A stretch of 64,000 bases of DNA from an uncultured Bacteroides sp. (GTDB lineage: Bacteria > Bacteroidota > Bacteroidia > Bacteroidales > Bacteroidaceae), in NCBI GenBank assembly GCA_902492205.1, contig CABUKU010000006.1, positions 73,730 through 137,729 on the forward strand, written 5' to 3'. Both the position numbers and the translations under genes were made by a program. How positions within the stretch are numbered: the stretch's first letter is position 1; each line of letters begins with the position of its first letter. The notes beneath the pieces were generated by a model. It searched no databases and was not told the DNA's origin. It saw nothing but the letters and a program-made list of their open reading frames with translations. Shown in pieces: positions 44,399 through 53,793 of this stretch.

Positions 44399-45289
44399 TC
44401 AAATGACAACTTTCTTTTTACGGTAGTTTTCCCTGAACTCTTTCGGTACACAGCCTTTCTTCTTTTTAAAGATACGATTGAAATTGGAAAGATTATTAAA
44501 GCCGCAATCATAGCATATCTCAGCTATAGATTCGGTAGAGTCCACCAACAGACGGGCAGCAAAGCCCAAGCGTATATCTATAATATAATCAGACAAATTC
44601 TTACCTGTGCGTATCTTGAAAAAACGGCTGAAAGAAACAGGTGTCATTCCTGCTATATCTGCAAGCTGGTTCAATCGTATTTCTTCACGATAATGCTCAT
44701 TAATGTAGTCCTGTACTTTTTGCACACGGCGGCTGTCGGAAGTAATTCCAATCTTGGCAAAAGAACTGCTCGACAGTGTACGTGCCTCACTGCACAAAGA
44801 AAGTTCATAAAGAATGGAAAGGAACTTTATAACGGCATAGAATCCTTGTTCTTCGGAAGCCAGTTTATCTATCAACGAATAGACTTTCAAAATGGCGGAC
44901 ATGGGAAAACACAAACCTTTCTGAGCTTGCTCCAACATGCGGCGGATACTATCAAACTGATTCTTATTAATGAAACTTTTAAAGAAAAGATCGGAAGAAA
45001 ACTGAATGGTTATTTCACGGATCTGCTTTGAAGTGCATTCGTGCTGCTCCCACACATGCTCCAACTCCTTTCCTGTAATGAGCACTAAATCATAGTCACC
45101 AATAATCTCGGTAGAGTCCCCAACAATGCGTTTCACTCCTGCCGCATGTTCGGTAAAGTTTAATTCATACTCTGCATGATTGTGAATGGGATAAGTAAAT
45201 TCTGTTTTATAACGCTCGGCAATATAAAAGCAGTCTTTGTCTGATAACGGTGTTATCTCACGGATAATGTGATTAAATTGTGTGTTCAT
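44399..45289 (-). CDS. AraC-family regulator of the mannoside operon
   Basis: 296 residues from the ATG at 45289; a longer TTG-started frame is excluded by the promoter at 45320-45350. N-terminal cupin-like sensing region (PIHNHAEYELNFTEHAAG) and C-terminal AraC DNA-binding domain (LNQLADIAGMTPVSFSRFFK; ICYDCGFNNLSNFNRIFKK; VPKEFREN). It lies upstream in the same orientation as the GH130-transporter-epimerase genes, so it probably activates them when a mannoside binds the cupin. Distinct from the AraC gene in the invertible segment. Confidence 0.88.
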   Translation of the reverse strand: MNTQFNHIIREITPLSDKDCFYIAERYKTEFTYPIHNHAEYELNFTEHAAGVKRIVGDSTEIIGDYDLVLITGKELEHVWEQHECTSKQIREITIQFSSDLFFKSFINKNQFDSIRRMLEQAQKGLCFPMSAILKVYSLIDKLASEEQGFYAVIKFLSILYELSLCSEARTLSSSSFAKIGITSDSRRVQKVQDYINEHYREEIRLNQLADIAGMTPVSFSRFFKIRTGKNLSDYIIDIRLGFAARLLVDSTESIAEICYDCGFNNLSNFNRIFKKKKGCVPKEFRENYRKKKVVI

Positions 45290-45319
45290 GGTATCGGGTG
45301 TTAATAAAGTATCAGGCCA

Positions 45320-45350
45320 CAAATATAAATTACTTTATTTTAATACCAAA
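45320..45350 (-). promoter_or_regulatory. Consensus promoter of the AraC gene
   Basis: TATATTTG (45327-45320) and TTTG (45350-45347) exactly 19 bases apart, a full match to the Bacteroides consensus. It places the transcript start near 45313 and supports the ATG at 45289. Confidence 0.75.
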
Positions 45351-45382
45351 CAATACCACTCATTTTAACCATATATAATCAC

Positions 45383-46648
45383 TTATGGCTTCAATGCTTT
45401 TACCAACTGGCGCACATCTGCACCGGAAGGATTCTGGAAAACCTGTAAATCGAACTCCGGCACAATGGCAAGAATATGATCGAATACATCGGCTTGCACA
45501 CCCTCATAAGGTATCCATGACTTAATAGCGGAAAAGAAATAAAGCTGCACAGGAATGCCTTGTTCGGCAGGTTGCAGATAACGCACCATGAGAGTCATGG
45601 TCTTATTGGCAGCAGGAAGATTCTTTAAATAAGCTGTCAGATAAGCACGAAACACACCAAGATTGGTTTGCCTTCTGCCGTTCACCACTACCGAAGCATC
45701 AATATTTTGTTCCTCATTATACTTCTCAAACTCTTGTTGAGTCCGTTCTATATAATCTGCCAGTAATGAAATTTTCCTATACTTATCTAACATCTCTTTA
45801 GTACAGAAGCGGACACTGTTCATATCTATATTGATGGAGCGCATAATGCGCCGCCCACCACTTTCTTCCATGCCTCTCCAATTTACGAAAGAACCACTGA
45901 TGAGGGCATAAGGAGGTAAAGTAGTAATAGTATTATCCCAATTCCGGATCTTTACCGTATTCAATGTAACTTCGAGAACCGTTCCATCCGCACCATAAGC
46001 AGGTACTGTAATCCAGTCTCCGGCACGAAGCATATTATTGGCAGAAAGCTGAATGCCGGATACAAATCCCATAATACTGTCTTTAAAGACTAACATCAAT
46101 ATAGCTGCCGAAGCTCCCAACCCGGCAAATAAAGTAGCCGGAGACTTATTGATAAGAATACTAATAATGACAATGCCACCCAAAAAGAATAAAAGCACCT
46201 GAAAGGTCTGCATCAATCCTTTCAACGGCCGGTCCCTGAATTGCTCTTTTTTATCATATATAAGGAATACGGAAGTAATCACGCTACTCAGAAAACGAAG
46301 AAACACCGCTATGATATAAATCATGCAGATACGCCTCAGAAAATCCAACCACTCGGAACCTTTCTCAAAAGCAAGTGGCAAAAAGATATATATAAGTATA
46401 GGCGCTACAATACGGGTAAAATTAGTAAGCACCTTCTTGTTGAACAGTTCATCATCCCAGGTTGCTTTGGTATGCTTTACAATTCTGCCCACAGTACTAA
46501 TTACTACCGTACGGACAATATAGTCGGCTATATAAGCAACACCGATGATAAGCAGGATAATAATTATCTGATCCAAATCATCCGACATTGATTGTGAAAG
46601 GCCTATCGAACGAAGCACATGATTCACCGATCCTATCAAATTCTCCAT
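45383..46648 (-). CDS. MscS-family mechanosensitive channel (YbdG-like)
   Basis: 421 residues from the ATG at 46648 (a GTG four codons upstream is possible). Five membrane helices, then the MscS pore helix and soluble beta domain: SPATLFAGLGASAAILMLVF, SANNMLRAGDWITVPAYGADG, EVTLNTVKIRNWDNTITTLP. Length and layout fit YbdG/MscM-type channels rather than small MscS. It protects against osmotic downshock. It stands alone between the AraC gene and the TCA operon. Confidence 0.88.
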   Translation of the reverse strand: MENLIGSVNHVLRSIGLSQSMSDDLDQIIIILLIIGVAYIADYIVRTVVISTVGRIVKHTKATWDDELFNKKVLTNFTRIVAPILIYIFLPLAFEKGSEWLDFLRRICMIYIIAVFLRFLSSVITSVFLIYDKKEQFRDRPLKGLMQTFQVLLFFLGGIVIISILINKSPATLFAGLGASAAILMLVFKDSIMGFVSGIQLSANNMLRAGDWITVPAYGADGTVLEVTLNTVKIRNWDNTITTLPPYALISGSFVNWRGMEESGGRRIMRSINIDMNSVRFCTKEMLDKYRKISLLADYIERTQQEFEKYNEEQNIDASVVVNGRRQTNLGVFRAYLTAYLKNLPAANKTMTLMVRYLQPAEQGIPVQLYFFSAIKSWIPYEGVQADVFDHILAIVPEFDLQVFQNPSGADVRQLVKALKP

Positions 46649-46714
46649 ATTCCTCAACACTTAGGTTATTATAATGAAACACCCATAAAAGTTATTTGTT
46701 CGGAAAAAGAAAAA

Positions 46715-46736
46715 GGAGCTATATCCCTATAACTCC
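46715..46736 (-). terminator. Terminator of the TCA operon
   Basis: Minus-strand GGAGTTATA / TATAGCTCC, 9-bp arms with one wobble and a GGGA loop, followed by TTTTTC. 24 bases after the citrate synthase stop. Confidence 0.8.
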
Positions 46737-46759
46737 TCCTCTTTAATTAAGACAGTTTA

Positions 46760-48103
46760 TCAGCGTTTATCCAATGGGATATACTCTTGTTCTTCCAACA
46801 CATTTTTATAAGCAGGACGAATAATTCTCTTACCTGCAAAGGTTAGTTCCTCATTGCGGTGTGCTGTCCAACCCACGATACGTGCCATTGCAAACAGCGG
46901 AGTGTAGATTTCAAATGGCAAACCGATCATCTCGTAAACAAAGCCCGAATAGAAGTCTATGTTGCTCGATACGGTCTTTCCGTTGTTTTTAATCTTACGG
47001 AAACATTCAATAGCACGGTCTTCGAGCAGTTCCAAGAAAGCAAACTCACGTTCACGTCCTTTTTCTTTTGCCAATTCCCGGGCAAGCTCCTTCAACAACA
47101 GGGCACGAGGATCGGAAATAGTATAAACAGCATGTCCTATACCATAGATAAGTCCGGTTTTATTATATACTTCCTTGCGAAGCATCTTACCGAAGTATTC
47201 ATCAATCTCTTTCACATCTTCCCAATTATGGATATTCTCCTTCAAATGGTGGAACATATCCACTACCTGAATATTGGCACCTCCGTGAAGCGGACCTTTC
47301 AATGAACCGATTCCGGCAGCAATAGAAGAATACGTGTCTGTTCCTGTTGAAGAGGTTACACGAACAGTGAAAGTAGAGTTATTACCACCACCATGCTCTG
47401 CCTGAAGAACTAACAAAAGGTCGAGTACCCGGGCATCGAGGTTGGTATAATCTCTTTTCAGCATGTAGAGAAAGTTCTCTGCAATACCCAAATCTTCACG
47501 AGGGTGACGGATGTGCAGAGAACGTCCATGTGTGCTGTGACGATATATATTATAGGCATAAGCTATAATCGTAGGAAATTTGGAAATAAGGTCGATAGAC
47601 TGACGCATCAGGTTATCATGCGATGTGTCATCCGGATTGGGATCGAATGTATACATTTCGAGCACACTGCGGGCAAGGATATTCATAATATTCTGTCCTT
47701 CGAGGTCGAGAATATTCATCTTTGTTTTTTGCTCCAATGGCATGTTGTCTGTAATCAGTTCTTTAAATGCCGCCAACTCATCTTTATTAGGCAACTTTCC
47801 CGAAAGCATCAGATAGGCCACTTCTTCAAAACCGAAACGCTTGTCTTTTATCAGTTCATGGGCAATATCTTCCACATCATGTCCGCGATAGAACAACTTT
47901 CCGGGGATCGGTTTCAAACCTCCGCCTTCCACACGTTCATACCCCACCACATTACCGATACGGGTTAAACCGACCAATACACCTGTGCCGTCTTCATTAC
48001 GCAATCCGCGTTTCACTCCGAACTTGGAGAACAATTCATTATCAATTTTACAAGCTTCTTTCATCTCCTCGGAGAGCTTATACACGATATATTCCTTTTT
48101 CAT
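46760..48103 (-). CDS. gltA: Citrate synthase
   Basis: 447 residues, a little longer than E. coli GltA. Catalytic landmarks: EHGGGNNSTFTVRVTSSTGTD region, GPLHGGANIQVVDMF (active-site His), GIGHAVYTISDPRA (second His) and a C-terminal MARIVGWTAHRNE with Arg. Condenses oxaloacetate and acetyl-CoA. Third gene of acn-icd-gltA, which together run citrate to 2-oxoglutarate for glutamate synthesis in an anaerobe with an incomplete oxidative cycle. Confidence 0.92.
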   Translation of the reverse strand: MKKEYIVYKLSEEMKEACKIDNELFSKFGVKRGLRNEDGTGVLVGLTRIGNVVGYERVEGGGLKPIPGKLFYRGHDVEDIAHELIKDKRFGFEEVAYLMLSGKLPNKDELAAFKELITDNMPLEQKTKMNILDLEGQNIMNILARSVLEMYTFDPNPDDTSHDNLMRQSIDLISKFPTIIAYAYNIYRHSTHGRSLHIRHPREDLGIAENFLYMLKRDYTNLDARVLDLLLVLQAEHGGGNNSTFTVRVTSSTGTDTYSSIAAGIGSLKGPLHGGANIQVVDMFHHLKENIHNWEDVKEIDEYFGKMLRKEVYNKTGLIYGIGHAVYTISDPRALLLKELARELAKEKGREREFAFLELLEDRAIECFRKIKNNGKTVSSNIDFYSGFVYEMIGLPFEIYTPLFAMARIVGWTAHRNEELTFAGKRIIRPAYKNVLEEQEYIPLDKR

Positions 48104-48114
48104 ATGGGTGAGTT

Positions 48115-49302
48115 TTATTGATTAATAATTTCAATGAGGCAATTGCCAAAATCTTTTGTACTGAGTTCCATACCTTCATCCATGAAACGTGCAAGATCCA
48201 CCGTTGCTTTTCCGGCTTCAAAAGCCTGTTCCATAGCAGAAGTAATCAGATTGGCGGCTTCGTTCCAACCCAGATATTCGAGCATCATTACAGAAGATAA
48301 TAAGAGTGAAGAAGGATTCACTATATTCTTTCCTGCAATGTTTGGAGCTGTTCCGTGCGTTGCCTCAAAAATAGCGTGACCGGTGTCATAATTGATATTG
48401 GCACCCGGTGCAATGCCTATACCTCCTACCATAGCTGCAAGCTGGTCGGATATATAATCGCCGTTAAGATTCAGCGTAGCTATAACAGAATATTGTTCGG
48501 GAACCAACAGCGTGTTTTGCAAAAACGCATCGGCAATGCAGTCTTTAATTACCAGTTTTCCTGATTTTATAGCATCTCCGAACTCACGCTCTGCCAATTC
48601 ATAGCCCCATTTCTTAAAGCCTCCTTCGGTGAACTTCATAATATTGCCCTTATGAACTAACGTAACAGAAGGTAAATTATGTTCCAAAGCAAAGCGGATA
48701 GCCGCACGAACCAAACGTTCGGTTCCTTCAATGGAAACAGGCTTTACTCCGAAAGACGAAGTTTCGGGGAAACGTACTTTACTTACTCCCATTTCATCAT
48801 GCAAGAAGTTGTAGAACTTCTTGGCCTCGGGAGTTCCTTGTTCCCATTCGATGCCTGCATAAATATCTTCCGTATTCTCACGGAAAATGCACATATCTAC
48901 TTTCTGAGGTTCTTTAATGGGAGACACTACTCCCTTAAACCAGCGAACAGGGCGCAAACACACATATAAATCCAATTCCTGGCGCAAAGCCACATTCAGT
49001 GAGCGGATTCCACCTCCCACAGGAGTGGTAAGCGGCCCTTTAATGCCTATCAAATATTCGCGAAAAGTCTTCATTGTTTCTTCGGGCAACCAGCTACCTG
49101 TTTGCTCGAAAGCTTTCCCTCCCGCCAATACTTCTTTCCATTCAATGCTGCGTTTCCCATTATATGCCGCTTTTACCGCAGCATCTACTATTGCCTGACA
49201 AACAGGAGTAATCTCTGCACCTACCCCATCACCTTCAATGAATGGAATAGTAACATGATCGGGAACCGCCAGCTTACCGTTTTGCATTGATACTTTGCTC
49301 AT
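48115..49302 (-). CDS. icd: Isocitrate dehydrogenase (NADP-type)
   Basis: 395 residues. FIEGDGVGAEITP nucleotide loop, GGGIRSLNVALRQELDLYV substrate site with the Ser/Asn/Arg residues of isocitrate enzymes, FRENTEDIYAGIEW, and GTAPNIAGKNIVNP adenine-binding loop near the C-terminus. Converts isocitrate to 2-oxoglutarate and CO2, with NADP the likely cofactor. 11 bases from the citrate synthase gene and 12 from the aconitase gene, so co-transcribed. Confidence 0.93.
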   Translation of the reverse strand: MSKVSMQNGKLAVPDHVTIPFIEGDGVGAEITPVCQAIVDAAVKAAYNGKRSIEWKEVLAGGKAFEQTGSWLPEETMKTFREYLIGIKGPLTTPVGGGIRSLNVALRQELDLYVCLRPVRWFKGVVSPIKEPQKVDMCIFRENTEDIYAGIEWEQGTPEAKKFYNFLHDEMGVSKVRFPETSSFGVKPVSIEGTERLVRAAIRFALEHNLPSVTLVHKGNIMKFTEGGFKKWGYELAEREFGDAIKSGKLVIKDCIADAFLQNTLLVPEQYSVIATLNLNGDYISDQLAAMVGGIGIAPGANINYDTGHAIFEATHGTAPNIAGKNIVNPSSLLLSSVMMLEYLGWNEAANLITSAMEQAFEAGKATVDLARFMDEGMELSTKDFGNCLIEIINQ

Positions 49303-49314
49303 AATATTCCGTTT

Positions 49315-51570
49315 TTATCGTTTTGTTGCATTCAGTGCAGAACCGGCTTTAAACCAACCTATCTGCATGTCATTATAAGTATGTGCCACCTCAAAGGATT
49401 CTTCCGTACCGTCGTCATGACGTACAATGACTGTCAGGTTCTTACCCGGAGCAAAGTCTTTCAACCCGGTAATGGAAATCTTGTCGTGCTCACGGATGCG
49501 GGCATAATCGTCCTTATTTATAAAAGTAACTGCCAACATTCCTTGCTTTTTCAGGTTTGTTTCATGGATGCGGGCAAAACTCTTGGCAAGTATTGCTTTC
49601 ACGTTGAGGAAACGAGGCTCCATTGCAGCATGTTCACGGCTCGAACCTTCTCCATAGTTTTCCTCGGCTACCACAATGGAAGAAATTCCCTTTTCCTTAT
49701 ATTGTTTTGCCACTGTAGATACAGATTCATACTCCCCGTTCAAACCGTTCCACACACTATTAGTCTGTCCGTTGAAAGCATTGACGGCACCCATCAGCAT
49801 ATTATCGGAAATGTTTTCCAAATGTCCGCGGAAACGAAGCCAAGGGCCTGCCATTGAAATATGATCCGTAGTACATTTACCCTGTGTCTTGATAAGCAAC
49901 GGCATATCCGTCAGATCTTCCCCGCTCCACGGCGCAAAAGGAACGAGTACCTGTAAGCGATTGGAGTCTGAATGAATATGTACATCAATACTCTTACCTT
50001 CGGCAGATGGTGCAATGTAGCCGTTATCGTCCACTGTAAAGCCCTTTGCAGGCAACGTATCTCCCGTAGGAGGATTCAGCTTCACTTTACGGCCATGAGC
50101 ATCTATCAACCTGTCTTTTAATGGGTTGAAACATAAATCTCCCGCAATAGTCAAAGCCATAGCCAACTCCGGCGATGCCACGAAAGCAAAGGTATTAGGA
50201 TTGCCGTCGGCACGTTTGGCAAAATTACGATTGAAGGAAGTCACGATAGAGTTTTTACGTGTAGGATCATCCGTATGACGTTTCCATTGCCCGATACATG
50301 GGCCACAGGCATTTGCCATGATTACACCTCCGATAGCTTCAAAATCGGCAATCATGCCATCGCGTTCGGCAGTACAACGAATTTGCTCGGAACCGGGATT
50401 CACAATAAGCGGGGCAGACACATGCAAATGTTTCTCCACAGCCTGACGGGCTATTGAGGCTGCGCGGCTCATATCCTGATAGGATGAATTGGTACAAGAG
50501 CCAATCAATCCCACTTCCATTTTACGGGGATAACCGTTTAATATCACCTTTTCCGCAAACTCGGAAATAGGAGTAGCAGCATCGGGAGTGAACGGACCAT
50601 TGATATAGGGTTCGAGAGTGGATAAATCAATCTCGATAATCCTGTCATAATGTTTTTCGGGATGTGCACTCACTTCATCATCAGCTTTCAGATAAGAAGC
50701 TAAAGCATTTGCCATATCCGCCACATCCGCACGTCCTGTCGCACACAGGTATTCCGCCATCTGTTCATCATAAGGGAAAAGAGAGGTGGTTGCCCCTACT
50801 TCCGCTCCCATGTTACAAATGGTTGCTTTACCGGTAGCCGACAGCGAAGCCGTTCCGTCACCAAAATATTCTATAATGGCATTGGTAGCACCTTTCACAG
50901 TGAGGATACCTGCCAATTTCAAGATCACGTCTTTAGGAGCAGCCCAACCGTTTAGTTTCCCGGTCAACTTCACTCCGATAAGTTTCGGCATTTTCAATTC
51001 CCACTCCATGCCTGTCATCACATCCACCGCATCGGCTCCTCCTACACCGATAGCAATCATTCCAAGTCCTCCGGCATTCGGGGTGTGAGAGTCTGTCCCT
51101 ACCATCATTCCTCCTGGAAAAGCATAGTTTTCTAAGATAACCTGATGAATAATTCCTGCACCGGGTTTCCAAAAGCCTATGCCATATTTGGCAGACACAC
51201 TTTTCAAGAAATCATATACTTCTTTATTGGTTTCACGGGCGGTAGAAAGGTCACCCGCCGCACCCTTATTAGCCTGAATCAAGTGATCACAATGCACCGT
51301 TGCGGGTACAGCCGATTCTTTTTTTCCGGCATTCATAAATTGCAATAGAGCCATCTGTGCTGTTGCATCCTGCATTGCCACCCTGTCCGGACGAAAATTT
51401 ACATAATCTTCGCCTCTCTTGTAGTCGGTTATTTTACTTTCATCATACAAATGTGCATACAAGATTTTTTCGGCAAGTGTCATTTTTCTTCCCAGCTTCT
51501 CTCTTGCATGGTCTACTCTCGCTGCAAACGATGAGTAGAATTTTTTAAGCATTTCAATGTCGTAAGCCAT
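49315..51570 (-). CDS. acn: Aconitate hydratase
   Basis: 751 residues from the ATG at 51570 (MAYDIEMLKKFYSS); the frame runs 23 codons further upstream without a family match. The 4Fe-4S ligands are in GSCTNSSYQDM and ANACGPCIGQW. Also GTDSHTPNAGGLGMIAIGVG and the C-terminal swivel GEGSSREHAAMEPRFL. Isomerises citrate to isocitrate. First gene of the TCA operon, with a -7 box at 51665. Confidence 0.94.
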   Translation of the reverse strand: MAYDIEMLKKFYSSFAARVDHAREKLGRKMTLAEKILYAHLYDESKITDYKRGEDYVNFRPDRVAMQDATAQMALLQFMNAGKKESAVPATVHCDHLIQANKGAAGDLSTARETNKEVYDFLKSVSAKYGIGFWKPGAGIIHQVILENYAFPGGMMVGTDSHTPNAGGLGMIAIGVGGADAVDVMTGMEWELKMPKLIGVKLTGKLNGWAAPKDVILKLAGILTVKGATNAIIEYFGDGTASLSATGKATICNMGAEVGATTSLFPYDEQMAEYLCATGRADVADMANALASYLKADDEVSAHPEKHYDRIIEIDLSTLEPYINGPFTPDAATPISEFAEKVILNGYPRKMEVGLIGSCTNSSYQDMSRAASIARQAVEKHLHVSAPLIVNPGSEQIRCTAERDGMIADFEAIGGVIMANACGPCIGQWKRHTDDPTRKNSIVTSFNRNFAKRADGNPNTFAFVASPELAMALTIAGDLCFNPLKDRLIDAHGRKVKLNPPTGDTLPAKGFTVDDNGYIAPSAEGKSIDVHIHSDSNRLQVLVPFAPWSGEDLTDMPLLIKTQGKCTTDHISMAGPWLRFRGHLENISDNMLMGAVNAFNGQTNSVWNGLNGEYESVSTVAKQYKEKGISSIVVAEENYGEGSSREHAAMEPRFLNVKAILAKSFARIHETNLKKQGMLAVTFINKDDYARIREHDKISITGLKDFAPGKNLTVIVRHDDGTEESFEVAHTYNDMQIGWFKAGSALNATKR

Positions 51571-51664
51571 CAGATAAGTCGTTTTAATTAGTAAGGTACT
51601 ATTATATATAACCTTTCGCGTATCGTTTATGTTTAACAAACTCTAATATTTTTCCGGTTATTTG

Positions 51665-51672
51665 CAAATATA
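51665..51672 (-). promoter_or_regulatory. -7 box upstream of the aconitase operon
   Basis: Minus-strand TATATTTG followed by GCAAA, about 95 bases before the aconitase ATG. No TTTG at the usual distance. Gap 51571-51873 otherwise holds the hairpins listed nearby and no gene I can support. Confidence 0.5.
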
Positions 51673-51741
51673 TAAATAATTAATTAAAGATTGTAATGAT
51701 TACAAGATAAAAATCAGTTAAAAGTTTAAGTGAGATTAAAA

Positions 51742-51776
51742 TGACGTCCCCGGAGGTTTGTAAAAAGCCTTCCGAC
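51742..51776 (-). terminator. Hairpin after the DUF4435 gene
   Basis: ACGTCCCCGGAGG and CCTTCCGACGT arms pair with some mismatches around an A+T loop; a second, cleaner dyad ACGTTTT-CGGC-AAAACGT lies at 51819-51836. Either could end the minus-strand ATPase/DUF4435 transcript. Confidence 0.45.
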
Positions 51777-51873
51777 GTTTTATATAAAACAAAAGGAGGT
51801 TTTGATAAAAACGACTTTACGTTTTCGGCAAAACGTTTATACGTTTATTGGGAACTATACAGATAGTATGTTT

Positions 51874-52872
51874 TTACAGTGTGTCCAAAAAGTCTTCCAT
51901 ATCCTTCTCCAATCGTTTATAAAGGAAAGAATCTTTGTAGTTGGTATTCTTACGGAGCATCAGTTCCACACTGCACTGGCTGTTCTGGTAGCAGGTAAGT
52001 TCGTTCATAAATTGAATGTTATGTTCGGCCAGATACTTGATCTCTTGTTCGCGTTCCCTTCTCAACGCCGTACAAACGGGATTGAGCAACTTCATTACTA
52101 CATTATCCATGATATGGTGTCCTTGTATGAAAAGATAAGTAGTTTCCGGCTTCAAGCCCAACGAAGCAAGTTCCTTTTTCATTCCCTCAATCACGGGCAA
52201 CGCTTCGGAGTACTTGTGGCGTAACTCCGAAATCTTGGAGTTTACCTTTCTTTCCATGTCGTGCAGGCAACAGCCTATATTATTAAGGTTAACATTATGA
52301 ATGCGCACATACGAGCAAAAGTCCATCATAGGAAAGACAGATAACTCGCGCATCCTGTAAAAGTAAATAGACCAAAGAAATAAAGGATAGGCAATCCGGG
52401 AATACTCCTTCATAAACTCTGGGAAATCTATGATGTGCCTGTCATTCAAAGTGGACTGTACACATACTTCATGCAGTCCTTCGGCATAACAGTGATAATT
52501 CTCTATGGCATAGGCATAGGTCTGGAAAATATACGGGTTTCTGTTAATTTTGCTCGATACACGAGTCACTCCCTGCAACAAATAGTCATAATCGCTATCC
52601 ACACAGGCAATCATGTGTTTGCCCAGTTCTGTCTCATCGAGAGTATTCATCAACACCATTTTCTTTCCTTTGGCAAGTGACGTGGCAGAGGGGAGCATGA
52701 TTTGAAAATATCTGTCCTCATTCTCAAACTCTCCCAACAACGAACGCCAGAAAGCAATGTCCTCATAGCTTTCCACATATGCTATGATTTTCCGTCGTGC
52801 TTTCTTTGAATAAAGTTTCTGAGCAGCTCCTATGTAATTGGAACTAAGATTATCTTTTAACCTTTTACCCAT
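51874..52872 (-). CDS. DUF4435 protein, TOPRIM-like (AriB-like)
   Basis: 332 residues. DUF4435 members carry a TOPRIM-like fold; the acidic motif is visible as Glu34 (IAYVESYEDIAFW) and Asp92/Asp94 (IACVDSDYDYLL). Together with the ATPase gene 4 bases upstream it forms a two-gene unit in the order of AriA-AriB of the PARIS anti-phage system, where AriB is the effector released on sensing a phage anti-restriction protein. The pair may instead be a core Bacteroidales nuclease system with a repair role. It is clearly a TOPRIM-like protein; defence is inferred. Confidence 0.75.
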   Translation of the reverse strand: MGKRLKDNLSSNYIGAAQKLYSKKARRKIIAYVESYEDIAFWRSLLGEFENEDRYFQIMLPSATSLAKGKKMVLMNTLDETELGKHMIACVDSDYDYLLQGVTRVSSKINRNPYIFQTYAYAIENYHCYAEGLHEVCVQSTLNDRHIIDFPEFMKEYSRIAYPLFLWSIYFYRMRELSVFPMMDFCSYVRIHNVNLNNIGCCLHDMERKVNSKISELRHKYSEALPVIEGMKKELASLGLKPETTYLFIQGHHIMDNVVMKLLNPVCTALRREREQEIKYLAEHNIQFMNELTCYQNSQCSVELMLRKNTNYKDSFLYKRLEKDMEDFLDTL

Positions 52873-52876
52873 ACGC

Positions 52877-53680
52877 CTATTTATTACTGCTGATGTCGCT
52901 TACTTCTGTCACTGCATCCAGCCAGCCATCCATAATCACAGCCGGAGAGTGCGTGGTGAGTATAATCTGCACATTAGGATTCAGTTCACGGATAATGGAA
53001 ATAAGCTTTTGCTGCCATTCCACATGCAGGGACACTTCGGGCTCGTCCATGAAAAGGGCACAATGCTTATTATCCTGCACAAGAACCGTCAGTAAAATAA
53101 CAATCATCTGTTTTTCACCGGACGACAGTTGGTAAGGATACAGCGTTTCGCCCTGCTGGATAAAGAGTATTTCGTTTTTCTTCCGGTCAATCTTTTTATG
53201 AGTATCTTTGAAAAGCTCGTCCACCAAATCCTGGAATTTCCTTTTGGGAATGGAAACCCGGGCAGCTTTGGCTTTTGCCTCGTCCGTATCTTCGGTTAGC
53301 AGTTCAATGATGCGGTTGCCTATGTTCACCTGATAATCGAGATAGCGGCGTTGCAGTTGGTAGAGTTGCCAGTCCAGTTCCGTTTTCACATTCTTGTCTG
53401 CGAGCTTTTCCAATAAATCGGCATGAAGCAACGGGCGGTCAAAACTGCGAATCACATCGAAAGGGATGGAATCGGCATCTTCAGGTTCAAAAGTTATTTT
53501 CACCCCTTTTTCAATTCCATTGGTAAGCATCACCACCGAAGTGTTCAGAATGGTGCTTTTCCCGATACCGTTAATGCCCGAAAGGATATTCACATCGGGA
53601 CGCAAATCCCATGAAACATTCAAACGTCCCCAAAGGGCATCTATTTCTATTCTTTTGATATAATCAGCTTGTTTTCCCAT
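52877..53680 (-). CDS. ABC-type AAA ATPase (AriA-like)
   Basis: 267 residues from the ATG at 53680; a TTG at 53719 falls in the -7 box. Complete ABC ATPase core: Walker A GINGIGKST (35-43), signature LSSGEKQ (185-191), Walker B ALFMDEPE (Asp212-Glu213) and H-loop TTHSPAVI (His244). The coiled or lid part between Walker A and signature is short. It fits the AAA_15/AAA_21 type found with OLD, Gabija and PARIS nucleases, but is smaller than typical AriA (about 400 or more residues). Confidence 0.82.
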   Translation of the reverse strand: MGKQADYIKRIEIDALWGRLNVSWDLRPDVNILSGINGIGKSTILNTSVVMLTNGIEKGVKITFEPEDADSIPFDVIRSFDRPLLHADLLEKLADKNVKTELDWQLYQLQRRYLDYQVNIGNRIIELLTEDTDEAKAKAARVSIPKRKFQDLVDELFKDTHKKIDRKKNEILFIQQGETLYPYQLSSGEKQMIVILLTVLVQDNKHCALFMDEPEVSLHVEWQQKLISIIRELNPNVQIILTTHSPAVIMDGWLDAVTEVSDISSNK

Positions 53681-53716
53681 AATCAGATTGCCTTTCTTTT
53701 GTCCGTAAGCTCCAAA

Positions 53717-53746
53717 CAAAGGTATATATATTTTTTAAGAATGCAA
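53717..53746 (-). promoter_or_regulatory. Promoter of the ATPase-DUF4435 operon
   Basis: Minus-strand TACCTTTG (53724-53717) and TTG (53746-53744) with 19 bases between. It is divergent from the EamA promoter. Confidence 0.65.
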
Positions 53747-53755
53747 CCTTTTTCA

Positions 53756-53763
53756 TAACTTTG
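53756..53763 (+). promoter_or_regulatory. -7 box for the EamA transporter
   Basis: TAACTTTG, 30 bases before the ATG at 53794. Confidence 0.55.
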
Positions 53764-53793
53764 CGACATCTTAAATTAAGAAATAAGAACAGC

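Noticed and set aside
51802..52224. Plus-strand open frame of 140 codons preceded by an AGGAGGT-like ribosome site
   Set aside because: It starts with TTG and most of it lies antisense to the DUF4435 gene, which has clear family motifs. The Shine-Dalgarno-like match is probably chance.
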